Shown here piece after piece: positions 9,329 through 20,992 of a stretch of 64,000 nucleotides of DNA. A program made the position numbers and the translations under genes. Under the pieces are notes generated by a model. That model was not told where the DNA came from and did no database searches. It saw only the letters and a list, made by a program, of their open reading frames with translations. Source of the stretch: Leclercia adecarboxylata (GTDB lineage: Bacteria; Pseudomonadota; Gammaproteobacteria; Enterobacterales; Enterobacteriaceae); NCBI GenBank assembly GCA_901472455.1, contig LR590464.1, forward strand, positions 4,464,001-4,528,000, read 5' to 3'. Numbering within the stretch: position 1 is the stretch's first letter; every line of letters begins with the position of its first letter.

Positions 9329-11652
9329 CTGCTTTCCACCCAGGCTTTCAGAACGGCCACATCGTTTTGCCACTCCTGCTTCATCTCTTCAACCCATTCA
9401 CCCACGTTATCTTCCCACGCCGGTAAATCCGGGGACTGGATCTGCTGACCAAGCTGCTGCAGATGACGCAAACCGACCGAGCCGGCCGCACCTTTGATCT
9501 TATGGCCCTCTTCTACGATACCTTTCCGATCCCGCGCCGTCAGGTTGGACTCCAGCACGTTCAGATAACCCGGCATCATCTTTTCGAAAATGGCCAGGCC
9601 GTCGGTAATCAACTTCGGACCCACCAGATCGATGTACTGCTCAAGCATGTCGATATCCAGCAAAGACTGCGCTTTTTCCGTATCTACCGTCGTCATGGTG
9701 CTCTCCTCTTCGTCACAGGTGTCCCAAAACTTCTTAATCATGGCGGTTAAGGCTGGCACCGCCAGCGGTTTGCTCAGTACATCGTCCATACCGGCATCCA
9801 GATACTCTTTTTTGTCTTTCAGCACGTTGGCGGTGAGTGCCACCAGCGGCGGCAGTTCATCGCTGGCGTAACGGCTGGTGAGTTCACGCGAGATGTCCAG
9901 GCCGGTCATGTCCGGGAGCTGGATATCCAGCAGCACCAGGTCGTACTCTCCTGGGGTGAACATCTCCAGTGCAGCCTTGCCAGTCATGGCGACATCCACG
10001 CTGCTGCCGAGTTTCTCCAGCACCGAGCGCGCCACAATCACGTTCAGCTCAATATCTTCCACCAGCAGCACATGCAGGGCAGGCAGCGGCATCGCGTCGT
10101 GGTCAAAGGTGTCTTCGACCTCCTCCGCCACCGCCGGGGCACGAACGCTCAGTTTAAAGACGGAGCCGTGACCTGGGTTGCTGCTCACCGTGATGTCGCC
10201 CCCCATGCTCTTCGCCAGGCGGCGCGATACCGCCAGGCCAATACCGGTTCCGGTGGCGGGCTTGCCGCCGTGGCTATCTTTAACCTGATAATACATGGCG
10301 AAGATTTTGTCCTGCTCCTCCTGCGGGATACCGATACCGGAATCCTCTACCTCGAAGTGCAGCATCTCGCCCTCGCCGTAACGCACGCGAACCGCAACCT
10401 GGCCGCTCTGGGTGAACTTGACCGCGTTGCTGATCAAGTTCCACAGGATCTGACGCAGGCGTGTGCCGTCAGTCACCACCTTATGCGGCAGTGGCAGCGT
10501 TGGCTGCATCACAAAGCGTAGCCCTTTCTGCTGGGCCTGCAGGCCGGAGAGGTTCTCCAGATCGGCAAGGAAACCGGTGAAGTCCACCGGCTGGTTATCC
10601 AGCTGAACCTTACGTCGTTCCATCTTATCCATATCAATAATATCGTTGAAGATATTGCCGAGCGTGACCGCTGAAACATGGATCGTTTTCAGATATTTCT
10701 CCTGCTCGGTCGTGAGTTCGGTATCGAGCAGAATACGGCTTAGCCCCACGATGCCGTTGAGCGGGGTACGCAGCTCATGGCTGATGGTAGAGATAAAGGT
10801 GGTTTTATCGCGGCTGGCGCGTTCCAGGGCATCCTGATAGCGCTTACGCTCGGTAATGTCACGCCCGAAGCCCATCAGCCCGTGGCGTTTACCGACGCGA
10901 TCGTAGTAAGGCACTTTGCGGATTTCGAAGCAGGCTTTGCGCCCGTCCGGGTAGTCGAGCCACTGTTCATAGGTCAGTGAGACGTTATGCCGGAAGACCT
11001 TCTCGTCGGTTTCGATAACTTTGGCAGCCGCCTCGGGTGAATAGACATCCTGCGGGCGCAGGCTAACGAGCTGCTTTTCGCTCTTGCCGGTCAGTAGTTC
11101 CATCGCCCGGTTACAGCCGGAGAACTCTTTGTCTTCATTGCGGTAGAAGACCAGATCCGGGGAGGCATCGAGGAAAGAGCGCAGGAACGACGATTGCTGC
11201 TCGAGCTGAATTTGCGTCTGCTCGCGCTCTTTCATTTCGATTTTCAGCTGTTCCAGCGTGGTCTGGCGCTCGGCCTCGGCTTTTTCACGATCTGAAATCA
11301 CCTGGTTCAGCTGAGCAATGTTGTCTTTTAACTGCACGTTGAGCTTCAGGTCGCGCTCGCGCATCTCTTCCAGCTTTTCCACCAGCCGGGTCAGCCGCTG
11401 GCGCGACTCTTCCAGCTGTTCAACCACGACCGAGAGGAAATAGACCGCCCAGGGGGTAATCAACAGGCCAAAGAAAATCGACCGAATAAGGTCAATGCTC
11501 TCAACCTGACCGTGCAGCACCATGGTAATAGCCATCTGCACCACAATCGCCAGAACCACCAGCGCCAACGCCAGCAACAGGGAGAAGCGTACCAGGCCGA
11601 GCTTCATCATCAGATCGACATAATATTGCGCCAGTAACCGAATTTGCTTCAT
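9319..11652 (-). CDS. arcB: Hybrid sensor histidine kinase ArcB
   Basis: A 777-residue tripartite kinase (E. coli 778). Two N-terminal membrane helices (about 22-77) are followed by a coiled-coil linker and a PAS domain with FLDASPDLVFYRNED. The transmitter has the phosphorylated His in ISHELRTPLNG (about residue 292), then an ATP-binding domain with GIGIPQEEQ and GTGIGLAV. The receiver has LVLLDIQLPDMTG (about 576), and the C-terminal HPt has EGHKIKGAAGS (about 717). It senses quinone redox state and phosphorylates ArcA. An in-frame ATG ten codons upstream is less likely than the MKQIRLLAQYYVD start. A TATTAT box lies about 35 bp upstream. Confidence 0.97.
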   Translation of the reverse strand: MKQIRLLAQYYVDLMMKLGLVRFSLLLALALVVLAIVVQMAITMVLHGQVESIDLIRSIFFGLLITPWAVYFLSVVVEQLEESRQRLTRLVEKLEEMRERDLKLNVQLKDNIAQLNQVISDREKAEAERQTTLEQLKIEMKEREQTQIQLEQQSSFLRSFLDASPDLVFYRNEDKEFSGCNRAMELLTGKSEKQLVSLRPQDVYSPEAAAKVIETDEKVFRHNVSLTYEQWLDYPDGRKACFEIRKVPYYDRVGKRHGLMGFGRDITERKRYQDALERASRDKTTFISTISHELRTPLNGIVGLSRILLDTELTTEQEKYLKTIHVSAVTLGNIFNDIIDMDKMERRKVQLDNQPVDFTGFLADLENLSGLQAQQKGLRFVMQPTLPLPHKVVTDGTRLRQILWNLISNAVKFTQSGQVAVRVRYGEGEMLHFEVEDSGIGIPQEEQDKIFAMYYQVKDSHGGKPATGTGIGLAVSRRLAKSMGGDITVSSNPGHGSVFKLSVRAPAVAEEVEDTFDHDAMPLPALHVLLVEDIELNVIVARSVLEKLGSSVDVAMTGKAALEMFTPGEYDLVLLDIQLPDMTGLDISRELTSRYASDELPPLVALTANVLKDKKEYLDAGMDDVLSKPLAVPALTAMIKKFWDTCDEEESTMTTVDTEKAQSLLDIDMLEQYIDLVGPKLITDGLAIFEKMMPGYLNVLESNLTARDRKGIVEEGHKIKGAAGSVGLRHLQQLGQQIQSPDLPAWEDNVGEWVEEMKQEWQNDVAVLKAWVESRKK

Positions 11653-11747
11653 AGGGGATCTCTTCACGACGTCATCGCACAATAATACTCAAATTTCAGG
11701 CAAGACGTTGAAGGTTGTGCAAAAAAGTGAGGGGTAAAACAGAGGAT

Positions 11748-11780
11748 ACACCTCACCTCCCAAAGAGGGAGATGAGGTGT
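11748..11780 (-). terminator. Imperfect hairpin after lptG
   Basis: A long inverted repeat with a short AAAG-type loop and one mismatch lies just past the lptG stop (11787) and before the arcB promoter region. It could end the lptFG transcript. There is no strong T run, so it may instead be an intergenic repeat unit. It marks the left edge of the relocated block. Confidence 0.5.
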
Positions 11781-11786
11781 CAGGGG

Positions 11787-12867
11787 TCAGGAGCGCTTCA
11801 GGAGCATCCAGAGGCTGATCAGGAAGAAGGAGGCGCTCGGCAGCAACGCACCAATAACTGGCGGGATACCGTAAACCAGAGTCAGCGGACCGAAGATCTG
11901 ATCGAGAACGTAGAAGACAAAGCCGAAGCTGATACCGGTTACGACACGTACCCCCATGGGAACGCTACGCAGTGGGCCGAAGATAAATGACAGCGCCATC
12001 AGCATCATGACCGCCACGGAGAGCGGCTGGAAGATCTTGCTCCACATATTGAGCTGGTAACGTCCGGCATCCTGGCCGCTCGACTTCAGGTACTTCACGT
12101 AGTTGTGCAGGCCGCTGATGGAGAGCGCATCAGGATCCAGCGCCACCACACCGAGCTTATCGGGGTCAGGTTGGTTTTCCAGGTGCCAGTGACCGTCTGC
12201 GAACCGGTGATCTGTTTCGGATCCTGCAGGTTGGACTCATCCACCTGAGACAGACGCCAGACTTTTTTCTCGGTATCGAAGGTGGCCGACGTGGCATAAC
12301 GTACCGCCTGCAGACGACGCTGATCGTTAAAGCTGTAGATACTCACGCCACCGAGCGTGTTATCGCCCGTCACACGTTCGATATAGACAAAGTTAGTGCC
12401 ATCTTTCGCCCACAGTCCCTGCTGGGTCGAGAGCAACGAGCCGCCATACATCATCTGTGCGCGGTAGTTACGCGCCATCTGCTCGCCCTGCGGCGCAATC
12501 CACTCGCCCATTGCCATGGTCAGAAATACCAGCGGGATCGCCGTTTTCATCACCGACAGGGCAACCTGCATACGGGTAAAGCCCGACGCCTGCATCACCA
12601 CCAGCTCACTGCGCTGCGCCAGCATCCCCAGCCCCAGCAGCGCGCCTAACAGCGCCGCCATCGGGAAGAAGATTTGCACATCTTTTGGAATACTGAGCAG
12701 GGTATACATGCCCGCGCCCATTGCATCATAGCTCCCCTGCCCGGCCTTTTTCAGCTGGTCGACAAACTTGATGATGCCGGAGAGCGACACCAGCATGAAT
12801 AACGTCATCATGATGGTGGTAAAAATAGTTTTACCGATATAGCGGTCAAGAACGCAAACGCCTGCAT
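11787..12867 (-). CDS. lptG: LPS export permease LptG (two frame breaks)
   Basis: Membrane subunit of the LptB2FGC LPS exporter, YjgP/YjgQ family. The reading starts at 12867 in a TAATG overlap with the lptF stop (MQAF...). A single G missing near 12855 shifts the frame before VLDRYIGKTIFTT. A second missing G near 12160 separates TWKTNLTP from VVALDPDALSISG. Restoring both bases gives about 360 residues, as in E. coli, with the two membrane-helix pairs and periplasmic beta-jellyroll in place. Because lptG is essential and nothing else in it is altered, sequence error is far more likely than loss of function. Confidence 0.93.
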
Positions 12868-13967
12868 TACACCGCTCCTTTACGCGTAAACCTGGCTCGT
12901 ACACGGCGCATCGGCACGGTATCCCACAGGTTGAGGATGACGGCCAACAGCAGGTAGAGTCCGTTAATCACCCAGGTCCAGATAACCGGGTCGATTTTTC
13001 CTTTACCGCCATTCGATTTGATCGAGGTCTGCAGCAGGAAGAACACCAGATAAAGCAGCATCGCGGGCAGCATAGAGAGCACCCGGCCCTGACGTGGGTT
13101 TACCACGCTGAGCGGCACGACCATCAACGCCATCATAAATACGGTGAATACCAGCGTGATTCGCCAGTGCAGCTCCGCACGGGCGCGATTGGTATCGGTA
13201 TTAAGCAGCGTACGCATGCTCATCTGCTCAGTATCGGTAGGATCCAGTGCCACCGTTTGATGACCAATAATCGCCTGATAGTTCTGGAAGTCGGTAATGC
13301 GGAAATCACGCAGCAGCGCTGTGCCTTCGAAGCGGGTGCCTTTGTTCAGGGTCACGATCTGCGAACCGTCTTTACCCTGAGTGAGCTGACCAGAATCGGC
13401 CACGACCACGGATGGGCGGGCATTACCTTTGGGGCGGAGTTGCGCGAGGAAGACGTCGTTAAAGCGGCTGCCATCCACGCTTTCAATAAACAGCACGGAG
13501 TTACCGTCGGTCGCCTGCTGGAACTGCCCCTGCGCCAGTGCGGCCATGCCGGGGTTCGCTTTCGCTTCAGCCAGCACCTCATCCTGATGACGCGAGGAGA
13601 CAGGCCCGGCCCACATCACGTTCACCGCGGCCACGATGCCGGTAAACAGCGCCAGAACCATGGCGGCTTTAATCAGTACCGCTTTGCTCAGACCGCATGC
13701 ATGCATGACGGTGATTTCACTTTCGGTATAAAGCTTACCGAGCGTCATCAGCAGTCCGAGGAAAAGGCTTAATGGCAGGATAAGCTGCGCCATTTCAGGC
13801 ACGCCTAACCCGAGCAGAGAAAGCACCAGATTTGTGGGAATTTCGCCGTCGACAGCCGCGCCGAGGATCCTCACCAGTTTCTGACAGAAAAAGATCAGAA
13901 GCAGGATGAAGAGTATCGCCAACTGGCTTTTTAGCGTCTCCCGCACCAGATATCTTATGATTATCAC
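12867..13967 (-). CDS. lptF: LPS export permease LptF
   Basis: A 366-residue intact inner-membrane protein starting MIIIRYLVRETLKS. It has N-terminal and C-terminal groups of membrane helices flanking a periplasmic jellyroll domain. With LptG it forms the channel that LptB powers to extract LPS. The conserved cytoplasmic coupling segment LYTESEITVMHACG is present. It is divergent from pepA across 266 bp, as in E. coli. Confidence 0.97.
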   Translation of the reverse strand: MIIIRYLVRETLKSQLAILFILLLIFFCQKLVRILGAAVDGEIPTNLVLSLLGLGVPEMAQLILPLSLFLGLLMTLGKLYTESEITVMHACGLSKAVLIKAAMVLALFTGIVAAVNVMWAGPVSSRHQDEVLAEAKANPGMAALAQGQFQQATDGNSVLFIESVDGSRFNDVFLAQLRPKGNARPSVVVADSGQLTQGKDGSQIVTLNKGTRFEGTALLRDFRITDFQNYQAIIGHQTVALDPTDTEQMSMRTLLNTDTNRARAELHWRITLVFTVFMMALMVVPLSVVNPRQGRVLSMLPAMLLYLVFFLLQTSIKSNGGKGKIDPVIWTWVINGLYLLLAVILNLWDTVPMRRVRARFTRKGAV

Positions 13968-14233
13968 ATTAAATACGCCCGTAAAAACCCGTCTCTTTGC
14001 AGGAAAATCGCTTGTTTCATGGCTTAAACGTCATTTATTCTCTTGAGTCGTCGAAATCATCGCTAAGATTACAACACCCGGCGGATTCGCGCTTCAGCAG
14101 TTGTTATGACGTGTCGAAACCGTAATAACGTAAGATTAACACGAAGTCACCGCAACAGCGGGCATGAGTTACGAAAGGTTTCAATTCTATCCGTAGCTGC
14201 CGCTGTTGTCTTTAAGATTCAGGAGCGTAGTTC
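13968..14233. promoter_or_regulatory. Divergent lptF/pepA promoter region
   Basis: A 266-bp spacer between two divergent start codons, so it must hold promoters for both genes. The pepA start at 14234 is preceded by a clear AGGAGC ribosome binding site. I could not place -35/-10 pairs with confidence. Confidence 0.5.
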
Positions 14234-15744
<1,511 letters not shown>

Positions 15745-15751
15745 TGTAAAA

Positions 15752-15830
15752 CGCCGGGGGGCGGCTTCGCCTTACCCGGCCTGCAAACGGCATTTAACCG
15801 TAGGCCGGGTACGCGCAGCGCCACCCGGCT
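15752..15830. repeat. REP/BIME-type palindromic pair
   Basis: Two head-to-head palindromic units between pepA and holC. One is built around GGCGGCTTCGCCTTACCCGG, the other around TAGGCCGGGTACGCGCAGCG and ending CCACCCGGC. This is the classical enterobacterial REP arrangement. Such elements stabilise upstream mRNA or bind gyrase or IHF in E. coli. Confidence 0.85.
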
Positions 15831-15863
15831 TTGCATTTAAATCCACCACAAGAAGCCCCATAT

Positions 15864-16307
15864 ATGAAAAACGCAACGTTCTATCTTCTGGACAATGACA
15901 CCCAACAGGATGGCTTAAGCGCCGTTGAACAGCTGGTGTGTGAGATTGCCGCAGAACGTTGGCGCGCAGGTCTTCGCGTGCTGATTGCCTGCGAAGATGA
16001 GCAGCAGGCCATCCGTCTGGATGAAGCCCTGTGGGCACGACCGCCTGAAAGCTTTGTTCCGCATAATCTTGCGGGAGAAGGGCCGCGCGGTGGCGCGCCG
16101 GTGGAGATCGCCTGGCCGCAAAAACGCAACAGCAGCCCGCGGGATATTTTAATCAGCCTGCGCATCGGCTTTGCAGATTTTGCCACCGCTTTCACAGAAG
16201 TGGTAGACTTTGTCCCTCACGAAGATTCTTTGAAACAACTGGCGCGCGAACGCTATAAAGCGTACCGCCTGGCTGGTTTTAACCTGAATACGGCAACCTG
16301 GAAATAA
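15864..16307 (+). CDS. holC: DNA polymerase III chi subunit
   Basis: A 147-residue protein starting [12 protein letters not shown], the E. coli length. Chi binds single-stranded DNA-binding protein and, through psi, links it to the clamp loader. Conserved [12 protein letters not shown] and [13 protein letters not shown] are seen. Its stop overlaps the valS start (TAATGG), so valS translation is likely coupled to it. Confidence 0.97.
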   Translation: MKNATFYLLDNDTQQDGLSAVEQLVCEIAAERWRAGLRVLIACEDEQQAIRLDEALWARPPESFVPHNLAGEGPRGGAPVEIAWPQKRNSSPRDILISLRIGFADFATAFTEVVDFVPHEDSLKQLARERYKAYRLAGFNLNTATWK

Positions 16308-19164
16308 TGGAAAAGACATATAACCCACGCGATATCGAACAGCCGCTTTACGAGCACTGGGAACAGCAGGGCTATTTCAAGCCTAACGGCGATGAAAGCA
16401 AAGAGTCCTTCTGCATCATGATCCCGCCGCCGAACGTCACCGGCAGTTTGCATATGGGTCATGCCTTCCAGCAGACCATCATGGATACCATGATCCGTTA
16501 CCAGCGCATGCAGGGTAAAAACACCCTCTGGCAAGCGGGGACGGACCACGCGGGTATTGCGACCCAAATGGTGGTTGAGCGTAAAATTGCCGCTGAAGAA
16601 GGTAAAACCCGCCACGACTACGGTCGCGAAGCCTTTATCGACAAAATCTGGCAGTGGAAAGCAGAATCCGGCGGCACCATTACCCGTCAGATGCGCCGTC
16701 TCGGCAACTCCGTGGACTGGGAGCGCGAGCGCTTCACCATGGACGAAGGCCTTTCCAACGCCGTTAAAGAAGTATTTGTCCGTCTGTATAAAGAAGACCT
16801 GATTTACCGTGGCAAACGCCTGGTAAACTGGGATCCGAAACTGCGCACCGCCATCTCAGACCTGGAAGTGGAAAACCGCGAGTCTAAAGGCTCCATGTGG
16901 CATATCCGCTATCCGCTGGCCGACGGCGCGAAAACCGCAGACGGTAAAGATTACCTGGTCGTCGCTACCACGCGTCCAGAAACTCTGCTGGGCGATACCG
17001 GCGTGGCCGTGAACCCGGAAGATCCGCGTTATAAAGATCTGATTGGTAAATTCGTGGTGCTGCCGCTGGTTAACCGCCGCATTCCGATTGTGGGCGATGA
17101 ACACGCCGACATGGAAAAAGGCACCGGCTGCGTGAAGATCACACCTGCGCACGACTTTAACGACTATGAAGTTGGCCGTCGTCACGCCCTGCCGATGATC
17201 AACATCCTGACCTTTGATGGTGACATCCGTGAAAGCGCGGAAGTGTACGACACCAAAGGCGAAGAGTCCGACGTTTACTCAAGCGATATCCCGGCTGAGT
17301 TCCAGAAGCTGGAACGTTTTGCCGCGCGTAAAGCAGTGGTTGCCGCTGTTGATGCCCTGGGCCTGCTGGAAGAGATCAAACCTCACGTTCTGACCGTTCC
17401 TTACGGCGACCGTGGCGGCGTGGTGATCGAGCCGATGCTGACCGACCAGTGGTACGTCCGTGCTGACGTGCTGGCGAAACCGGCTGTAGAAGCGGTTGAG
17501 AACGGTAGCATTCAGTTCGTGCCAAAGCAGTACGAAAACATGTACTTCTCCTGGATGCGCGATATTCAGGACTGGTGTATCTCCCGTCAGCTGTGGTGGG
17601 GTCACCGCATCCCGGCGTGGTACGACAACGAAGGCAACGTCTACGTTGGCCGTACTGAAGACGAAGTGCGTCAGGAAAACAACCTGAGCGCTGACGTGGC
17701 GCTGCGTCAGGACGAAGACGTGCTGGATACCTGGTTCTCCTCCGCGCTGTGGACTTTCTCCACCCTCGGCTGGCCAGAAAACACCGACGCGCTGCGTCAG
17801 TTCCACCCAACCAGCGTAATGGTGTCCGGCTTCGACATTATTTTCTTCTGGATCGCCCGCATGATCATGATGACCATGCACTTCATCAAAGATGAAGATG
17901 GCAAGCCGCAGGTTCCGTTCCATAACCGTCTACATGACCGGTCTGATCCGCGACGACGAAGGCCAGAAGATGTCCAAGTCCAAGGGCAACGTTATCGACC
18001 CGCTGGACATGGTGGACGGTATCTCCCTGGAAGATCTGCTGGAGAAACGTACCGGCAACATGATGCAGCCGCAGCTGGCTGAGAAGATCCGCAAGCGCAC
18101 CGAGAAGCAGTTCCCGGACGGTATCGAGCCACACGGCACCGACGCACTGCGTTTCACCCTGGCAGCGCTGGCCTCAACCGGCCGCGACATTAACTGGGAC
18201 ATGAAACGTCTGGAAGGTTATCGCAACTTCTGTAACAAGCTGTGGAACGCCAGCCGCTTTGTGCTGATGAACACCGAAGATCAGGATTGCGGCTTTAACG
18301 GTGGCGAAATGACCCTGTCGCTGGCAGACCGCTGGATCCTGGCTGAATTCAACCAGACCACCAAAGCGTTCCGCGAGGCCCTGGATAGCTATCGCTTCGA
18401 TATCGCGGCAGGCATCCTGTACGAGTTCACCTGGAACCAGTTCTGTGACTGGTACCTGGAGCTGACCAAACCGGTAATGAATGGCGGATCTGAAGCGGAA
18501 CTGCGCGGCACGCGCAACACCCTGATCACCGTTCTGGAAGGTCTGTTGCGCCTGGCGCACCCGATCATCCCGTTCATCACCGAAACCATCTGGCAGCGCG
18601 TGAAGGTGATTGCTGGCATTAATGCCGATACCATCATGCTGCAGCCGTTCCCGGCCTTCGATGCCGCGCAGGTTGATGAAGCCGCGGCTGCCGATACCGA
18701 GTGGCTGAAGCAGGCGATCGTTGCCGTGCGTAACATCCGTGCCGAGATGAACATCTCCCCGGGTAAACCACTGGCACTGCTGCTGCGCGGTTGCAGTGAA
18801 GCTGCGGTGCGTCGCGTGACCGAGAACAACACCTTCCTGCAGACTATGGCCCGTCTGGAGAGCATCACCGTGCTGCCTGCGGATGATAAAGGTCCGGTCT
18901 CCGTGACCAAAATCATCGACGGCGCCGAGCTGCTGATCCCGATGGCTGGCCTGGTTGATAAAGATGCTGAGCTGGCGCGTCTGGCAAAAGAAGTGGCCAA
19001 AGTCGAAGTCGAAATCGGTAAGATCGAAAGTAAACTGTCTAACGAAGGCTTTGTTGCCCGCGCACCCGGAAGCGGTCATCGCCAAAGAGCGTGAACGTCT
19101 GGTTGGTTTCGCGGATGCTAAAGCGAAGCTGATTGAGCAGCAGGCGGTTATCGCCGCGCTGTAA
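16307..19164 (+). CDS. valS: Valyl-tRNA synthetase (two frame breaks)
   Basis: Class I synthetase that charges tRNA-Val. Visible features in order: the HIGH-type motif [15 protein letters not shown], the CP1 editing domain ([15 protein letters not shown]), [24 protein letters not shown], an anticodon-binding domain, and a C-terminal coiled-coil arm. An extra A near 17925 breaks the frame before [13 protein letters not shown], and an extra C near 19066 breaks it before [14 protein letters not shown]. Removing both gives 951 residues, the E. coli length. The gene is essential and single-copy in relatives, so error is the best explanation. Confidence 0.96.
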
Positions 19165-19171
19165 AGCGTTA

Positions 19172-19199
19172 CCCCCTTACGCTTCAGGGCGTAAGGGGG
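19172..19199 (+). terminator. valS terminator hairpin
   Basis: A perfect 11-bp stem (CCCCCTTACGC and its complement) with a 6-base loop begins 7 bp after the valS stop. The T tract after it is weak. Confidence 0.75.
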
Positions 19200-19276
19200 A
19201 TTCTTCCTGAAAACTCCCTCGCTTGCACTCCCCTTTCTGCGATGCTATTAACAGCAGATGTGTGTCAATTTTTGTC

Positions 19277-19828
19277 ATGAGTAATGCTATGAGCGTGATT
19301 ACCCCCGCTGCGACCGCCATGCGTCGTATCTCTCAACAAGACAACAGTGCGATTGCGACCGTTATCCGCACAGTGTCTGCCGAATATGGTCTGACCGCCG
19401 ACAAGGGCTACACGGTTGCCGACCCAAACCTGGACGAGCTGTTTCAGGTTTACAGCCAACCGGGCCACGCCTACTGGATCATCGAACAAAACGGCAGCGT
19501 TGTCGGCGGCGGCGGTGTTGCCCCCCTGAGCTGCAGCGAGCCGGATATTTGCGAACTGCAAAAGATGTATTTCCTGCCCTCCGCCCGCGGAAAAGGCCTG
19601 GCGAAAAAGCTGGCGCTGGTTGCTCTGGACCACGCGCGCGCCGAAGGCTTTAAACGCTGCTACCTCGAAACCACTGCCTTCCTCAAAGAAGCTATTGCCC
19701 TGTATGAGCACCTTGGCTTTGAACACATTGACCACTTCCCTGGGCTGCACCGGGCACGTGGATTGCGAAGTGCGGATGTTGAAAACATTGTAATTCCTTT
19801 CCTGCCCCCTTCTGTTAAGCGGTTGTAA
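19277..19828 (+). CDS. yjgM: GNAT-family N-acetyltransferase, YjgM-like
   Basis: A GNAT acetyltransferase of up to 183 residues. The acetyl-CoA loop region reads [20 protein letters not shown], followed by [24 protein letters not shown], typical of the fold. It resembles E. coli YjgM, which sits near valS there. The start is uncertain: 19277, 19289 and 19319 are all in-frame ATGs with no strong ribosome binding site, and YjgM is about 167 residues. Substrate unknown. It lies only 48 bp before ahr, a pairing not found in E. coli. Confidence 0.82.
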   Translation: MSNAMSVITPAATAMRRISQQDNSAIATVIRTVSAEYGLTADKGYTVADPNLDELFQVYSQPGHAYWIIEQNGSVVGGGGVAPLSCSEPDICELQKMYFLPSARGKGLAKKLALVALDHARAEGFKRCYLETTAFLKEAIALYEHLGFEHIDHFPGLHRARGLRSADVENIVIPFLPPSVKRL

Positions 19829-19876
19829 ACTGAATGCTCTACACTCTCAGTTCCACACCATCAGGGGGTAAATATC

Positions 19877-20897
19877 ATGTCAAAGATAAAAAGCTACGCC
19901 GCACCGCAGGCGGGTGCAGAACTTGAGCTGTACGAATACGATGCGGGCGAGCTGAAAGCAGAAGACGTTGAAGTCCAGGTCGATTACTGCGGGATCTGCC
20001 ATTCCGATCTGTCGATGATCGATAACGAATGGGGCTTTTCGCAATACCCACTGATTGCCGGACACGAAGTGATTGGCCGCGTGGTTGCTCTGGGCAGTGC
20101 TGCCCAGGATAAAGGGCTGAAGGTTGGTCAGCGCGTGGGCATCGGCTGGACTGCACGGAGCTGTGGGCACTGCGATGCCTGTATCAGCGGCAACCAGATT
20201 AACTGCCTTGAAGGGGCTACCCCAACCATTCTGAACAACGGCGGTTTCGCTGACAAACTGCGCGCCGACTGGCAGTGGGTCATTCCTCTCCCTGAACAGA
20301 TGGATATCGAATCTGCCGGTCCGCTGCTGTGGCGGCGGGATCACAGTCTTCAAACCGCTGCTGATGCACCATATCACCGCCACCAGCCGCGTGGGGGTAA
20401 TCGGTATTGGCGGTCTGGGCCATATCGCCATCAAGCTTCTGCATGCGATGGGCTGCGAAGTGACGGCGTTCAGCTCCAACCCGGCGAAAGAGCAAGAAGT
20501 GCTGGCGATGGGAGCCGACAAGGTAGTGAACAGCCGGGATCCTGAGCTGTTGAAAGCGCTGGCCGGTCAGTTTGATCTGATCATCAATACCGTTAACGTC
20601 GATCTCGACTGGCAGCCGTACTTTGAAGCGCTGGCCTACGGCGGTAATTTCCATACCGTGGGTGCCGTCCTGAAGCCCCTGCCGGTTCCAGCCTTCACGC
20701 TGATCGGCGGCGATCGCAGCGTGTCAGGTTCTGCGACGGGCACACCGTATGAGCTGCGCAAGCTGATGAAATTTGCCGGCCGCACCAAAGTCGCCCCGAC
20801 CATCGAGACGTATCCGATGTCGAAAATCAACGAAGCCATCCAGCACGTTCGTGACGGCAAAGCCCGTTACCGCGTGGTGTTAAAAGCAGATTTCTAA
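19877..20897 (+). CDS. ahr: NADPH-dependent aldehyde reductase Ahr (one frame break)
   Basis: Zinc-dependent alcohol dehydrogenase family (formerly YjgB), reducing a wide range of aldehydes with NADPH. Catalytic zinc ligands are in CGICHSD and GHEVIGRV, structural-zinc cysteines in [15 protein letters not shown], and the nucleotide-binding motif is GIGGLGHIA. One extra G near 20332 breaks the frame after SAGPLL. Removing it restores [17 protein letters not shown] and a 339-residue protein, the E. coli length. In E. coli it lies next to leuX and the idn genes; neither is present here. Confidence 0.93.
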
Positions 20898-20934
20898 GCC
20901 GCTAAAGCCCGATGGCGCTGCGCCTGTAACATTC

Positions 20935-20965
20935 AAAACGGTAACGGTTGTTACCGTTTTGCTTT
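20935..20965. terminator. Bidirectional terminator between ahr and dhaK
   Basis: A perfect 11-bp stem AAAACGGTAAC with a GGTT loop and A/T tracts on both sides lies between two convergent genes. It can serve both. Confidence 0.85.
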
Positions 20966-20992
20966 TACCCCGCCGCCACCCGGCGTTTTCAC

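Noticed and set aside
11787-12904. lptG as a pseudogene
   Set aside because: Two missing single bases explain the breaks, the gene is essential, and every other residue is conserved.
18174-19085. A 303-codon minus-strand ORF opposite valS
   Set aside because: Shadow of the valS coding strand.
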